DNA of 64,000 bases from Burhinus oedicnemus (GCA_008921705.1 VFFE01007485.1:463280-527279), one strand, 5' to 3'. Numbered from the stretch's first letter, positions 12,000 through 24,152 are shown. The notes: a model not told the origin generated them from the sequence alone. A program made the numbers and translations.

Positions 12000-14265
12000 A
12001 AGAGATGGTATTTCATAAAGTCTGGCAGATGCCCAGATGGGAAAATATGGTGGCAGGATGCTGGAAAGCGCACTAGTTTAAAGGTACAAGTGTAATTTAG
12101 GAGACGAACGAAGTGAAACTGGATACGACAACTGATTGCCAGGGCTCTAGGTCCTCAAGGAGATGGCTGATCATCTGTCTTTATTTTAGCCTCTAAATAG
12201 ACTGATTAAATGGTTGTGATCAGTCACCAATAGCAGCTTAATAGACACCAGTTCTTACATTAACATGCATTGGCCTCTGAAAGGCCCATCAAGCTGTTTT
12301 TCAGCACTGTTATAAAACAACATTTCCCTGTCATAGCCATGCTCAGAAAATTACTATTATTTTATCCTACTGTGATAGCACCAACAATACAATAATAATT
12401 GGCATGACAAATAATAAGACACAGCCTGAGAGCTCAGCCTAAGGCTTGGGATGTGTCAGTGTTGTAGGAAAAAACATCGTACCAGTTCTTTTGTAAAACG
12501 CGTATTCTTTGTCCTTTCTGACTTTCTACCCACCGTTAGTAGTTAGTAGCTTCTTGGCACTGCAGCTGGAGTGATCTTTTGGAAAGATTTGAAAGAAAAG
12601 AAAGCAGTAGCTTCACACCTCAGTGGATTTTCTGTGACTGTGTTTGAAACAGGTTCCTGAAGACAAGAGTGAGCTTTACGAAGTAAGGATTTATAAAAAT
12701 CTGTAAAAGATCTTGAGAGTGAAAGCAAGAAATAGGCTTTGGTTTATTGTTGTGTTTTGGTTTTTTAGGTGGGGGGACTTGCATATTGCCTCAAAATTAG
12801 CGGGAGATAATAAACAAAAAGAAAAAGGAATGGAACTTCAGTGAACATACCAAAGCGGTATTTATTCCCAACGCACATTGCTTTTAGAAGATGATGAAGA
12901 TATTTATACAAATTTGGCACTAATCAACCACTTCTGCATGTAAGCTCCCATACATGGTATAACTTAGATGTAAACAAAACTGCAAAGTAAAGAAAAATCA
13001 GACAAGCTTTGAGAGTAAGATAAAAACAAAAAGGAGGAACACAAAAATGTGCTAAATCCTTTAAAAATAACGTAGATTGTTATAAACCCACAAGGACTGA
13101 CATTTGGCTAACAGCCATTGATAGGTCTTTGCTGAGACAGTATCACTCCATAATTTTTTGCTGGAACATCCAAGACTTTATTTTCAAAGAGACAAATCTA
13201 GTAAAAACACTAGATTATTTTCCTTTTTTTATTATTTTTTATTTTTAATCTCAGGACTTCATCACCCTAAATTTTATTCAACTGGAAAATCTGTCTCTGG
13301 AGGAGAAAAGCATTGATTGAGACCCTTCCAAGATTTGAATCTGCTTTTTCATAGAATCAAATAGGTGAATATCATTGACACTGACCTTTCCATAAAACCA
13401 CCATATCTCAAAAAAAGGCAGAGGAGTAACACTTATGCTGGAAAGTAAATGAGAAAAGAGTTCATCTCTGGCTTTGTAAAGTATATAAAAAATAAACAAG
13501 AACAGAAAGATAAAGAAAAAGTCTTAGGTTCTTAATAAATGGTCTATATTAGACTGTGGAGTACATTTTCTTAAATCTGAATCTATTTTTCAGCCGCAAA
13601 ATTCTGTAGAGTGAGGCAGGTCATCCATCATTGAAATGCTCATCAGACGTGAAACAATTAGAGAGTGAGTGTTGTCCTGAAATAATGAAGCACTGATTGT
13701 ACGCATCTGTAGCTGAATAATGAAATATAAAAGGTAGAAACATTGGAAAATAAAAATGGATAAAGAAAAAAGGAAAAGTTTCCTAGTACAGCTCAAAGCT
13801 GTAATTTGGTTTATAAGCAGCTACTGTGTGAAAGCAAGAGAAGGACCGCATATCATTTTAACGTCATTCTCTTGATCTTCATGTTATGGGGAACCTATTC
13901 TTCAAAATATTTCTTATTATTGGCACTGTGTATTGGTTCTGCAGTGCAAACTTGCAGTGACAACTGGGCAATTTGAACTTGAGCATATAAATACAGAGAT
14001 TCATGCAGATTCATCAGTAGTACCGTCAGAGTTCTAGAAACAAGAGTTATCTTCACTCTCATTAAACTCCTCTTTCAAACAGTGTTGTACTCTGACATTT
14101 ATAAAAATAACCTAATGTCTTCATGTTGAGGTGCCCGAGGAACTCAGAACACTACCTGTGACTGTAACCAACACTGCCTCTTTGTTTCCTTAAGTCTCCT
14201 GCAGTCTCTGTCTTCCTTTGCTTATTTTTGTTCTCAATAGATTTTAGGTTCTTCTTTCTTTTTCT

Positions 14266-14303
14266 TTGTTTTGTTGTTTTTTGTTTTGTTTTGTTTTGTT
14301 TTT
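14266..14303 (+). repeat. (TTTTG)n-like simple repeat
   Basis: This T-rich low-complexity tract contains several TTTTG units with interruptions. It has no coding potential. Confidence 0.75.
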
Positions 14304-15523
14304 TAAATGAGGTATCCCAGTATCAGATGGACCCTCCTGGACCAAAGGCTTAGAAATAAGGGTGAAATGATTTTTGTTTGAAAATTCTTTGCCTCCTTCT
14401 AGAATCAAAGTAGTTCAGAGACTTTTAATATTAGTAAGAAAAGATCCTCCTAAAAATGTCAACATCTGGTCAGTTAACACCATTGATTACACCAAATGTT
14501 TTAAACAAACTGACATGAGAATAAGGGGAAATATTTATTAGAGGAGGTGGACGTATAACAGCTAGTTTTAAGATTAAATAAGGATGACTGTTATCTGATA
14601 TGACTCAAAATTGTTGACTTAAGAAAAAGACTATGAGCAAACAGACTGAAAAATCAGGTTAATGGGATGAATGGTGCTAGCTGCACTGATTTCAATTTAA
14701 GGTTTCCTGACATAATTTACAAGTACATTGCATATTTTTGTGTTCCTTACACAATGCTCAATGTAACACATTGAAGCTTAATTATTTATAAATTAAAATA
14801 TAAAAACGACACAGTTTTGCTCCTGTTTAAAATGAATCAGCTTAGAAGCAAATGTCCTTGCTTTTATACCACGCCTGGAGAGATGAACAGTCATTGAATG
14901 ATTGCTCCTTGATGGAAACATGTTCTGACCACCCACCTGTGGTTCCATTACCGGAAGAGACATTCTCTTATGCAAGAATAAACAGATGAAATTAAACCTG
15001 CAGCATCATGAACAGGTGCTTCAATATTTGACCTTTCATTAGGTTTTATCACATGATTGTGTCCAGCCTACCACAAAACTTCTGGATATGAGTCCCTCAG
15101 TCTTCCCCATATCTTTGGGACTGTATTGATTTGTGAATGGTTATCAAAAAAGCAGATTTTTTTGCTTTATAAAAAAAAAAAAGAGAAGAGGAAAAAAAAG
15201 AAGACAAGAGAAGAGAGGTTTCATTGTTGTGAATTCTAGATGTTGAAAATACTTGCAGGGAAGGACATTTATTCCAGACACATAGTTTTTAATAGGGAAC
15301 ACAAATGCCTATCTTAAGTTTGTAGATGTAATTTGCAAGGTCTTGGCACTGATGCCAGAAAAAGTCTCAGATTTTTTTTATTTGCTTATTTATTTTGAAG
15401 TGTTATAGACACATTTTTTTCTTGGGCTCTGGAAGCTTTACCCTCAGTCACTCATCCTGCCAGCCGGTAAGAACCCTGTTGCTGTTGGAAGGATTTACTT
15501 CCTCAGCTCTCTGGTGGGTGGTT

Positions 15524-15539
15524 ACTAATGTACATTAGT
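15524..15539. repeat. 16-bp perfect palindrome
   Basis: The sequence ACTAATGTACATTAGT is its own reverse complement, with no spacer. Function is unknown. Confidence 0.7.
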
Positions 15540-17217
15540 GTGTTATCTACCTAAAATAAAAGTACGTGATTAAAGCAGCTTAGGATTAAGTTGTTGATGT
15601 CATTAACACTTCTCATTTACATTGCAGTTCTGTACTGCATTAAGTCTTCAATGATAGCGTGCCGGTTGCCTTTTCATAAGAAGCTTGGGGGGGTTTTGGC
15701 CATTGACCAAAAGTTTGAACTAAAGGTGGCTAGCACCACTCTTGCTGATCAACATGGGAATCAGGATCCAAGAATTTTGAATGTACTGTACGGCTTTTTT
15801 GCTAACCAGTTACATCACTTATTTGTACATCTTTTTCCTCTGCTGCAGAAAGTAGGTTGTTAACACTGCCATATCTCAGAGGCAATGATGTGACAGGTCA
15901 TTCATTCATATCAAAGAAAGATGATATAAATGCTGGCTTGATTATTCTTATCCTAATGTTCTGTGGAAAAGAAAGAACGTTCTGTTTGCTAGGCGTTCTG
16001 GTCTCTCTCTCCAAGAGATTAATTAAATGGCTTGTAACTATAGTGACCTGAAACCTGTGAAGAAAAGAACGAAGTGGGGCTTATTAAAGCATTAGCTTGC
16101 TTTTTGCATGCTTCATTTGTGAAAAAGTTGCACACTCTCTATCCCTGCCTGGAGTTTGGAGGTACCATGCCACATATTCATCATCTGACTAGATAAGGTT
16201 CGAACGATATCTTCAGGGCTCAGTCTGCACAGTAAATAAGACTATCAGTTAAGAACTTCCATCACTGGGATCAGAAACACCAGAGGCTACTTTGTCCTTT
16301 CCTCTTGTCGTACGCTTTTTTTTCGCTTGTTTGCTTTCTTCCCACAAGTTTGCCATGAACACTTAGTTCAGAAAAAAAATAAGCTTTAATAGAAAGCCTA
16401 ATTTATTTACATTTCCAAAACAGAAAGTAACTTCAAAATTATTTATTTAAAAGAAATCTAGGTTTCTCATTTCAGAGGGCTTCTGGTTGTTTCTGTTAGT
16501 AGGCCAGTTTCATTCCTAAAACCGGTGAGGAGGAGACTGCGGTAACTTTTGCAAGAAACCTCAGGTACAATACCCACCAATCCCTACTGAACCAAAAAAC
16601 CCACCCCCTTTTAATTTTGCATTTGAAAGGTGTACTCTCAAAGAAGCAAGATGTTTTGATTCTTGTGTACCATTTATGCTGTCAACATTTGGACTTAGGT
16701 TTTTTTCTCTGAAAATGGACTCTCCTCTATGGGCTTCTGCTCAACATTTCTTGTAGAACTCACACCCAAACTCTTCTAAGATCACAGTGCTTCCATATAT
16801 TTACACAAAATGACAAGGTATGTATGGCTTGTTCGATTAGGACCATGTTAAGTGACTTTTGAAAAAAGTCGGTTAGAGGTCTTTTCTGGTTCAAAATGTC
16901 TCTAAGCTAATAATTGCTGGAACTGGGGATAATATGTCTAGTGAAAGCTTTCACTGCTTGTGACTTTTCCTGAAGCACGTGCTACTGATAGCTGATGATG
17001 GAGAAACATCTAACCTAGACTGACCAACAGTTTAACTCGTTGATCATTGTTTCAGTTTTTTACTGTTTGGAATGGTGATAGAATCTTACCCTTATTATGA
17101 ATTCAAGTGATAATTTCTTCCCCCCCGCTTCCCTCCCTCAACTATATGTTTTACAACATCATTCTTCAATTTCTAGGTTTTAAACAGAAATTTAAAAAAT
17201 ATTTATCCTAATTTTGC

Positions 17218-17524
17218 ATGGGAATTATTCAAAGCTGTGTCAGGAGAGGTTCAGACTTGTTATTAGGAAACAATTCTTTACTGAGAGGTCAGGTCAAACA
17301 CTGGAACAAGTTTTCTAGAGAGGTGGTCAATGCCCCATGCTTGTCAGTGTTTAAGAGGCATTTGGACAATGCCCTGAACAACATTTTAACTTTTGGCCAG
17401 CCCTGAAGTAGTCAGGACGAGATGATTTTTTTAGGTTCCTTCCCACTGAACTATTCTATTCTATTCTATTCTATTCTATTCTATTCTATTCTATTCTATT
17501 CTATTCTATTCTATTCTATTCTAT
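17218..17524 (+). mobile_element. Old CR1-type 3' end with expanded ATTCT tail
   Basis: A short CR1 relic is recognisable from the ORF2 C-terminal block HWNKFSREVVNAP (about 17300) and VFKRHLDNAL (about 17349). Those match the [13 protein letters not shown] and VFKKRLD blocks of the other copies. A 3' UTR-like TTCCTTCCCACTGAACTATT follows. The tail is a run of perfect CTATT units, which is the short-unit equivalent of the CR1 tail repeat. The peptide is only about 60 codons and is a pseudogene fragment. The 5' edge is diffuse. Confidence 0.8.
17451..17524 (+). repeat. (ATTCT)n microsatellite, about 15 units
   Basis: There are fourteen perfect CTATT units followed by CTAT, with no interruption over 74 bp. 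The array sits exactly where the CR1 tail repeat should be, so it most likely grew from that tail. Perfect pentanucleotide arrays of this length are usually length-variable. Confidence 0.97.
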
Positions 17525-19016
17525 CTTTTTTCCTCCAGATTGAGTTTTGAGATAAATGTGAAGAAATACAAAACCAAAACATGTCAGGATAGTATTTCTG
17601 AGCAGTATTAATTGCCATTTCAAGTGCTTTTCAACCATTTGGAAAGAGAATGTTCTGCTTCTGAAATGACACATTCCCAGGTAAAATAGCTTCTGTCTTT
17701 TTTTCAGTCTGAGTTTATTTGTTGATGACTAGAATGCTAATGCAATAATTTTCAGTTGCATTATCTTTATGGTTTTATATTATAATAACTTAATGGAGCA
17801 GAAATGCATTACAGATGGACAGATAAAGACTGCCTGTGAAAATTAGAGAGAAGGGAGGTGGAATGTCTTTGAGTAGAGAACGTACTGCACTGGAAGGGAG
17901 ATTGGTGATGAATATTAATATAAGTAGTAGGGGTTTTTAACCTCTATTTCTTTCCATGTTCCATGGTTCACACACGACTTTGCAAAGCCACATGTCAGGT
18001 AAAGGCAGTATGATAGCTGTGAGTGAAAACACAATGGGTACGTTTCACTCATTAGTAGTTCACACAGACACAGCTATTGGTTTCTGTTTTTCTTACATTC
18101 AGAAAGACATCAGAATTATCCCTTCTTGTCACTGGATCTTTAGCTTCTGCCAAGACATTTACAAGACAAGCAGGTACAATGTCAATTTACCATCATCTCT
18201 GCTAGGATGATGCTGTTAAGACTGGACAAGAACTGTTGTCACTTCTTGGAAGCGCTATGCCAGGGAGAAAAGGAAAGGATGAGGTAGTGAACTTGTCAGG
18301 TTCTCTATACAGAGACATATCTGAAGACAATCTTTAGACAGTTTGGTGGATGAAGAAAGGCCCAGAAGTCAAGCAATTTGCCCAAAATCACAAATGTAGT
18401 AGAAAATGTTTGTGATAGAAAAGATAGAAAACCTTTAATTTGTGATATTATACACCTCGAATAGAAAAGAGAAGTTAGCTTTCCTGAATTTCTTTTTAGC
18501 ATTCCACTAATTTATTAGTTGTAATGTACAGAACAGTCTCTACTTTTATTGCCATCAAGTCACAATTTCCTATGAATTCAAGACCTTCTCAAAACTCTAA
18601 GTGTATTTCATTATATTTATGCCAACAGCAAAATCAAAAAGTTGTATAATATATTCATCCTGAAATTTCTTTGTAATAAATATCCTGTGGGACTTGCTGT
18701 ACAGTCCCCTTGAGAAGTTTATGAAATTCCCATTGATATTGTTTTTTAGCATTGTTATAGTCCTTAATAACCAGTTATTGACTCTAAAATCTCTTAGATT
18801 TTTTGGTCATTGAAGAAGAATAAATATCCATAGGAGATGTACGAGATTATTTGACTAGCTTATGAAAAGGGATGGGTTATGCAAAAAAAACCCCAAAAAT
18901 CATGTGTTATGGTATTCTTGGCTATGCGCAGTTTGAGTAATTTATGATATTTCCTCTCATAGCTGAATAATACATGCTGAGATTAGGATAGTATTCACAC
19001 AAATGCTCTTAGTTTA
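17525..19016. other. Unique AT-rich non-coding DNA
   Basis: Nothing recognisable as gene or transposon. Open frames such as 17956-18210 on the + strand have no recognisable motif. Confidence 0.6.
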
Positions 19017-19766
19017 TGTCATGGTTTGGGCCAGACTGGCCAATGAAACTGAATGATAAGTGCTCTCCCTGACTTTTCTCTTCAAGGAGAAGAGGGAGAG
19101 AGAGAAAGAGATGAGTTTAGAAAAAACAAAACTACTTTAATGAAAATATTAATAAATAAAATAATAAAATAATAATAAAAATAATTAAATATATACAATA
19201 TATGCAAAATCAGTATCGAGTTCCCAGGATGATGATCGTGTCACGGACAGGCACAGGGAAAGTCCCAGACTGGACTCAGTGATGGATGGAAGCTGGATTC
19301 CAGATCTGGATTCAGGAATGAACGGATCGGGATCAAAGGCAGACGAACAGACAGAGTCCTCCTTGGACACCTGTCCTTAAAGAAAAAAGGCTTTGCTCCC
19401 TCAGCTTTTATACTGAGCATGAGGCAGATGGGATGGAATACCCTGTTGGTTAATTTTGGGTCACCTGTCCTGTCCGCTCCTCCCCGCAGGTGTGACCCCT
19501 CTACGCTTTTCCGCTTCCCACCCTCCAACCGGGCAAATATCAAAATTGGTTGCCCTTGGGTGTTATAGCAATAAGTATAAGCACGAGCCTCTCTGCATCC
19601 CATGCCTTGGCATCAACTATAAACATGGGTCTTATCACTCTGATAGTGAACAGTTTCTGCACAATATGCTGTTAATTTCAGAGAGTTCAGTTAGTTAGAA
19701 GAGGCTTATCTGGAAAGTAAAATTACAAAACAGAAAATGGGTCCTGTTTTACCTCAAATCAGGACA
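19017..19766 (-). mobile_element. Solo LTR of an endogenous retrovirus
   Basis: Read on the - strand, the element starts TGTCCTGATTTGAGG at 19766 and ends CCCAAACCATGACA at 19017. It therefore has the TG...CA ends of an LTR. The flanks are GTTTA on the left (19012-19016) and GTTTT on the right (19767-19771), a near-perfect 5-bp target duplication. A TATA box, TATAAAAGC, lies on the - strand at 19404-19412, and an AT-rich region lies downstream. No gag, pol or env is next to it, so it is a solo LTR left by recombination between two LTRs. At 750 bp it is not obviously the same family as the LTRs at 30783 and 37790. The family name is not certain. Confidence 0.8.
19404..19412 (-). promoter_or_regulatory. 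LTR TATA box
   Basis: TATAAAAGC on the - strand lies about 355 bp inside the LTR from its 5' end, as expected for a retroviral U3 promoter. Whether it is active today is unknown. Confidence 0.5.
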
Positions 19767-20517
19767 GTTTTTCAATTAAAGAAAAAAAAAAGGTTACTTA
19801 GTTTCTGTCTAAGTGATGTGTAATGTGTACTCTGGGTTGCGCTTTAAGGTAATCTTAAAAAACATTTTTTTTTGCAAAATTTTCTGTTAACAGAACAGTC
19901 GTCCTACTTGTATTAACAAATATTTTAAGAATGTGAGGATAAAAAGTTAGGAAAGGAACAAATGTCAAGTGAATTTCACCTCGTAGGTGGTAACTTCTAG
20001 AAAAATGGATAACTGTAATAAGAGTTGTCTTTCCACTCTCGGGTCTCAGCAATTAGTACTACAGCAAAAGAAAATTCATATATGAATTGAAGGTCTGAGG
20101 AACATGTCATGCTGCAAGAAGCATTAAGAGGTGGTCGTCGGGGACTTTGGATGAAATACGCTGTGCATTACCTTATAACAAGTGAATGTGGCAAAGTCAT
20201 GCTCTTTCCAACGGTGGAACACATTTAGGTTTAGCCACTAGGCACAGAGGAAAAATCGGCTTTCAGACTTTATTCCAGGAGTTCACTGCACAAGCCAGAG
20301 TGCAAACATCGTCAACAAGAAGGATAACAAGTGGCTAATCAGGTTCCTGAGTTTCCAAACGCTTAGGAGAGCTGAGGAATCAAAAGGTGTGATGTGAGAT
20401 TTTGAAATGAAGCAGAAAATGAGAAACAACCACTCCTGGGGCTTGAGGGTCTCGATTAGATCTGCTGTAGAACGCCTGTGCCCTGCTCTTCATACTGAGA
20501 AAAATGAAATTTATCAC
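19767..20517. other. Unique non-coding DNA up to an assembly gap
   Basis: I see no gene or repeat that I can name. The bases immediately left of the gap do not look like CR1. Confidence 0.55.
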
Positions 20518-20537
20518 NNNNNNNNNNNNNNNNNNNN
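20518..20537. other. Assembly gap (20 N)
   Basis: Exactly 20 ambiguous bases, which suggests a placeholder and not a measured length. The right flank is the 3' end of a CR1, so the missing sequence probably includes the body of that CR1. Confidence 0.99.
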
Positions 20538-20665
20538 AAGACCCGCCTGGATGCAGTCCTGAGTAATGTGCTGTAGGCATTCCTGCGTCAGCAGGGGAGT
20601 TGGACTAGATGATGTCTAGAGGTCCCTTCCAACTCTGAAAATTCCATGATTCTGTGATTCCGTGA
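20538..20665 (+). mobile_element. CR1 LINE 3' end, cut by the gap
   Basis: The first bases encode TRLDAVLSNVL followed by a TAG stop, the last residues of CR1 ORF2. The 3' UTR block GGACTAGATGATGTCTAGAG and the tail CCATGATTCTGTGATTCCGT follow. The 5' part is hidden by or lost in the gap. Confidence 0.9.
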
Positions 20666-20700
20666 AGAGCAGTATTTTGGGGAGTATTAGGTGGTGCTGC

Positions 20701-20732
20701 GCACACACATTCTTGCACACACATACACACAC
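20701..20732 (+). repeat. Imperfect (CA)n microsatellite
   Basis: CA dinucleotides interrupted by TTCTTG and TA. It is short and imperfect. Confidence 0.85.
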
Positions 20733-21283
20733 TTTCTTTAGAAATACAAGTTAGGAAATTGCAATTCAGTGGAAAACAGTAAAATGCACCTCTGTATTAT
20801 AAACCGCAGCCACAACTAATGAATGGGAACATTGGTTTGCTGTGGCCTCAGCTCACTGCCGGGTGCTGCTGGCAGCCGATAAACAACTTGACTCCTTCTC
20901 ACCACTAGTGTTGAGAGGAAGGAAGAGCACAGGAGCAAAGGGGTTTGGTGGAAGGGACAGTTGAGACCCTAAACACATGAGTGGTTCTGATCCCTTGCAG
21001 TTTTCTGATGACTCAGTTCCTTCATGGTTACTAAGAAAATCAGTTATTCATTGTGATCTTTTTTAAAGCTAATTCTATACGTATTCCTAATGGGTTATTT
21101 TTTGGGTTGGTTTGTTTGGATTTTTTTACACTGATCATTTAGAGTTTCATTGCTAAATAATGTCACATTTTCTATTTCAGTAGGTCATAAGAGTACGAAA
21201 GTATACAATGAAGAATAAGATTTACCTTTATGCAAGGACTGGCTATTCCTGGGCACAATTTGCTAGTATCATTCATATGATAC

Positions 21284-21309
21284 TAAGCCCCAACTTGTCT
21301 TGGGGCTTA
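21284..21309. repeat. Hairpin-forming inverted repeat
   Basis: Perfect 10-bp arms, TAAGCCCCAA and TTGGGGCTTA, surround a 6-base loop CTTGTC. The stem is GC-rich in an AT-rich setting, so it would fold stably as RNA. It is too short for a microRNA precursor on its own. Confidence 0.75.
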
Positions 21310-23543
21310 ATGGTGCAAAGCACTTGAAATCCATGTCAATAAACAATCCATTTCTCCTGTTAAACAAAGCCATTGGAAAACTCACTCTGTGGTGGTTGAT
21401 TGGAACAAGGAATTTGGGGTTGGGATTAATTTCAGCTGTTTGTTGGTTATAAACTATATCTATCTGCAGCTGAGCTGGCTGTTTAGGCTTCCACTATGGT
21501 CAATGTAGTCTAATCAATACAGTCAATAGAGTTTAATGTGATTAATTTGGACAAATGTGTTTACTTTAGGGTGAGATAAACTTCTCAGACCTCAATTCTG
21601 TTGAGTTTATTGATTATTCCTCCACTGACTCAAAAAAGAAACCCAGAGTAATTTGGTCAGACATCTACATCGAAGAAATCCATGGGTAGTTAAACAAACC
21701 TTACAGTTTGTGATGCTCATAATCACAGAGCTCATAATCTTTAACAGGCGGATCTTCTGAATTACAAAGTAAAGATTTCTCCTTTAGAATTGTGCTAGTT
21801 CTGGTATCGTGAATAATTAGTAGCAGGCAAAAAAATGACATTCCACCTCAACAAAACTGGGGTATTTGAAAAAAATAAAAAGAAGTATCTTAGTGTCTTC
21901 ATAACAAAGCTTGAGGGTATAAACTTCTTACCTTTTACAGAGTCATATAGTGCCCATGCAGATTTCCTCAGAAGTACTTAACCTTGATTTATGCATAAAT
22001 TGAAAACTTCTTGGAATACAAAATATCAGAAGTTTCACCACAGGCTACTCCTGCCTACTTCTAACAGGTATTGGTCTTTCATATCAAGGAAAATAGGAAC
22101 AACTGCGAACAGTCTGTGCTTAGCAGAAGAGGGAAATACGGTTTTGCCAGGGTTATATTCCCAAGATAAAACCTGCCCTGGTCCCTGTAATTTCTTGAGA
22201 CAAAGGATGTCACAATATAAGTCATAAAAAGATCCTTCCCATGCTTATTTTCTGTTATTTTTTTATCTCACTTTATGCTCTCTGTTACAAGAAACACTTG
22301 CTCTTGCTGCATTTTCTTTCTTTCTTCTTATTATATGCCAGTTATCTCTTCTTTCAGTTGAAGACTCTTACTTTCCTTAACTTCTCCCGGCGTGGGAATC
22401 ATCCTGCAACTTTGATCATGTGTTGTCTTTCTCTGTGTCTTTTTCTACAGTTTCATTATATTCTTTGCAATAAAATAACTACATGTATCTCTGCCACTTC
22501 TATCCTACAAGAATACACTTACTAGCAATAAACTAAAGGACAGGTATTTCTTTAGAAACTGATTTCACATTTCCTAATGGATGGTCCAGCTTGCAGTAAA
22601 GAACACTGACTTGGTGGTTCACAGATTTCCGAGTTAGCTAGGTCTGTGCAGCATCTGATCTCTTCCTCCTGAAGCTCAGGCTCCCATAAACACACCTGAG
22701 CACAGATTGCTTTCCCAGTTCCTCTCCTGTGGGACTGTGCCGTCATAGACCTTGAAAATAATGAAAGAGCTGCCCAAGCCTTCATCCGAAGGTACTTTGA
22801 GATCAGCTTTGAGATAAGGATTTACTTCTCTGCGTACAGGAAAGAGTAAAGAAAACAGTTGCAGGAGTTTCTTGACTTACTCTTAGCACAAGCACCAGAA
22901 CTCCTCTTCTCCTCTTGAATTCATCAAACAAATGAACAAAATCTATGCATTAGTTTCCCTTTTTACACCACTTTAGGATTTGTGCAGTGTCTCTAGTGGA
23001 AAACCCATCCTTTGAAATGTGACTGGACATCTCATTCTTTTCTGATAATCGACTAGTTTCTTTGGCTTAGGGCATTTAATCCCTCAGCTCCTTGGCTCTT
23101 TTTCATACATCTGTGTTCCTGATTTTTCTTAGACAGGGTTGTGGAAAACAGCATCACATCTGTTAGAAAACTTGCTGTCCCACCAGTATAGAATATAGCA
23201 CAGATGGGGCCTGCTCCAGGATTTGTTGTCTATTTCTATTATAAAATTAAGCATTTGACTCACGCTTATGATTTTGGTCATAACTCTTACCCTACAACAT
23301 CAGTTGAATGATTTATTCTGAATTTGATAATAAAGATGAAAAAGTGCAAAGCAGACATAAAATCTTGGCTTTTAAAATGCCAATCTCCTGTTGGGGGTTT
23401 CAGACAATTTAGACTGAGTTTATCAAAAGAACATCCTTTCAAACTTAATTTTAAAGATGTGAACTTTTGCATGAAATAAAAGTGTAAAATATTAATAATT
23501 TTTATATAACTAGGGAAATGACTTTTTCTTCTCAATATCATTG

Positions 23544-24152
23544 AGGCCAGGAGGCCTGCATGGGTGAGAGAGGAGCTCCTGAACAAACTCAGACAGAAAA
23601 ACAAAGCCTACAGAAGGTGGAAACAAAGACAGGTAGCCTGGGAGGAATACAGAGAAATTATCCAAGCAGCCGTGGATCAGGTTACGAAAGCTAAAGCCCC
23701 GATGGAATTAGTTCTGGCCAGGGACATCACGGACAAGAAAAGCTTCTACAGGTACTTAAGTGATAAAAGGAAGACTAAGGAACATGTGGACCCTCTCTGG
23801 AAGGAAACAGGAGACCTGGTCACCTGATATATGGAGAAGGCTGAGGTACTCAACAACTTTTTTGCCTCCATCTTCATGAGCAAGTGCTCTAGCCACACTG
23901 CCCAAGTCACAGAATGCAAAGGCAGGGACTGGAAGAACTAGGTACCACCCACTGTACGAGAAGATCAGGTTCGGGACTATCTGAGGAACCTGAAGATGCA
24001 AAAATCTATGGGACCTGGTGAGATGAATCTGCAGGTCCTGAGGGAAATGGCAGATGAAGTTGCTAAACCACTATCCATAATATTTGAGAAGTCATGGCAG
24101 TCCATGCCCCTTTCCAAGCCAAACCATTCTACAATTCTATGATTCTATGATT
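23544..24152 (+). mobile_element. CR1 LINE with large internal deletion
   Basis: The 5' part matches the ORF2 linker and the start of reverse transcriptase, from [19 protein letters not shown] to [10 protein letters not shown] near 24095. The sequence then jumps directly to a CR1 tail, CCATTCTACAATTCTATG, ending at 24152. Compared with the - strand copy next door, about 1.4-1.5 kb of reverse transcriptase and C-terminal coding sequence is missing between about 24100 and 24115. Two in-frame stops lie at 23825-23827 and near 23939. It could instead be two abutting fragments, but a single deleted element is simpler. Confidence 0.85.
23550..24100 (+). pseudogene. CR1 ORF2 N-terminal reverse transcriptase fragment
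   Basis: The frame encodes [52 protein letters not shown] and [13 protein letters not shown]. This is the linker and the first reverse transcriptase block of CR1 ORF2. A TGA at 23825-23827 and a TAG near 23939 interrupt it. The catalytic motifs are deleted. It is non-functional. Confidence 0.85.

Larger units (their letters stand above)
12000..17217. other. Unique AT-rich non-coding DNA
   Basis: No gene is recognised. The stretch holds a T/G-rich run of TTTTG-like units near 14266-14303, an A/G-rich tract at about 15170-15225, and a 16-bp palindrome at 15524-15539. The block around 12160-12440 is low in simple repeats and rich in ATTA-like cores, which is compatible with a conserved non-coding element but unproven. 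Confidence 0.6.
20666..23543. other. Unique AT-rich non-coding DNA
   Basis: A CA-rich microsatellite lies at 20701-20732 and a hairpin at 21284-21309. Otherwise there is no recognisable gene or transposon. Confidence 0.6.

Noticed and set aside
15170..15225. A/G-rich tract as a possible triplex or regulatory element
   Set aside because: It is a simple low-complexity purine run without mirror symmetry.
19241..19603. A 120-codon - strand frame
   Set aside because: It lies wholly within the solo LTR, which is non-coding, and has no recognisable domain.
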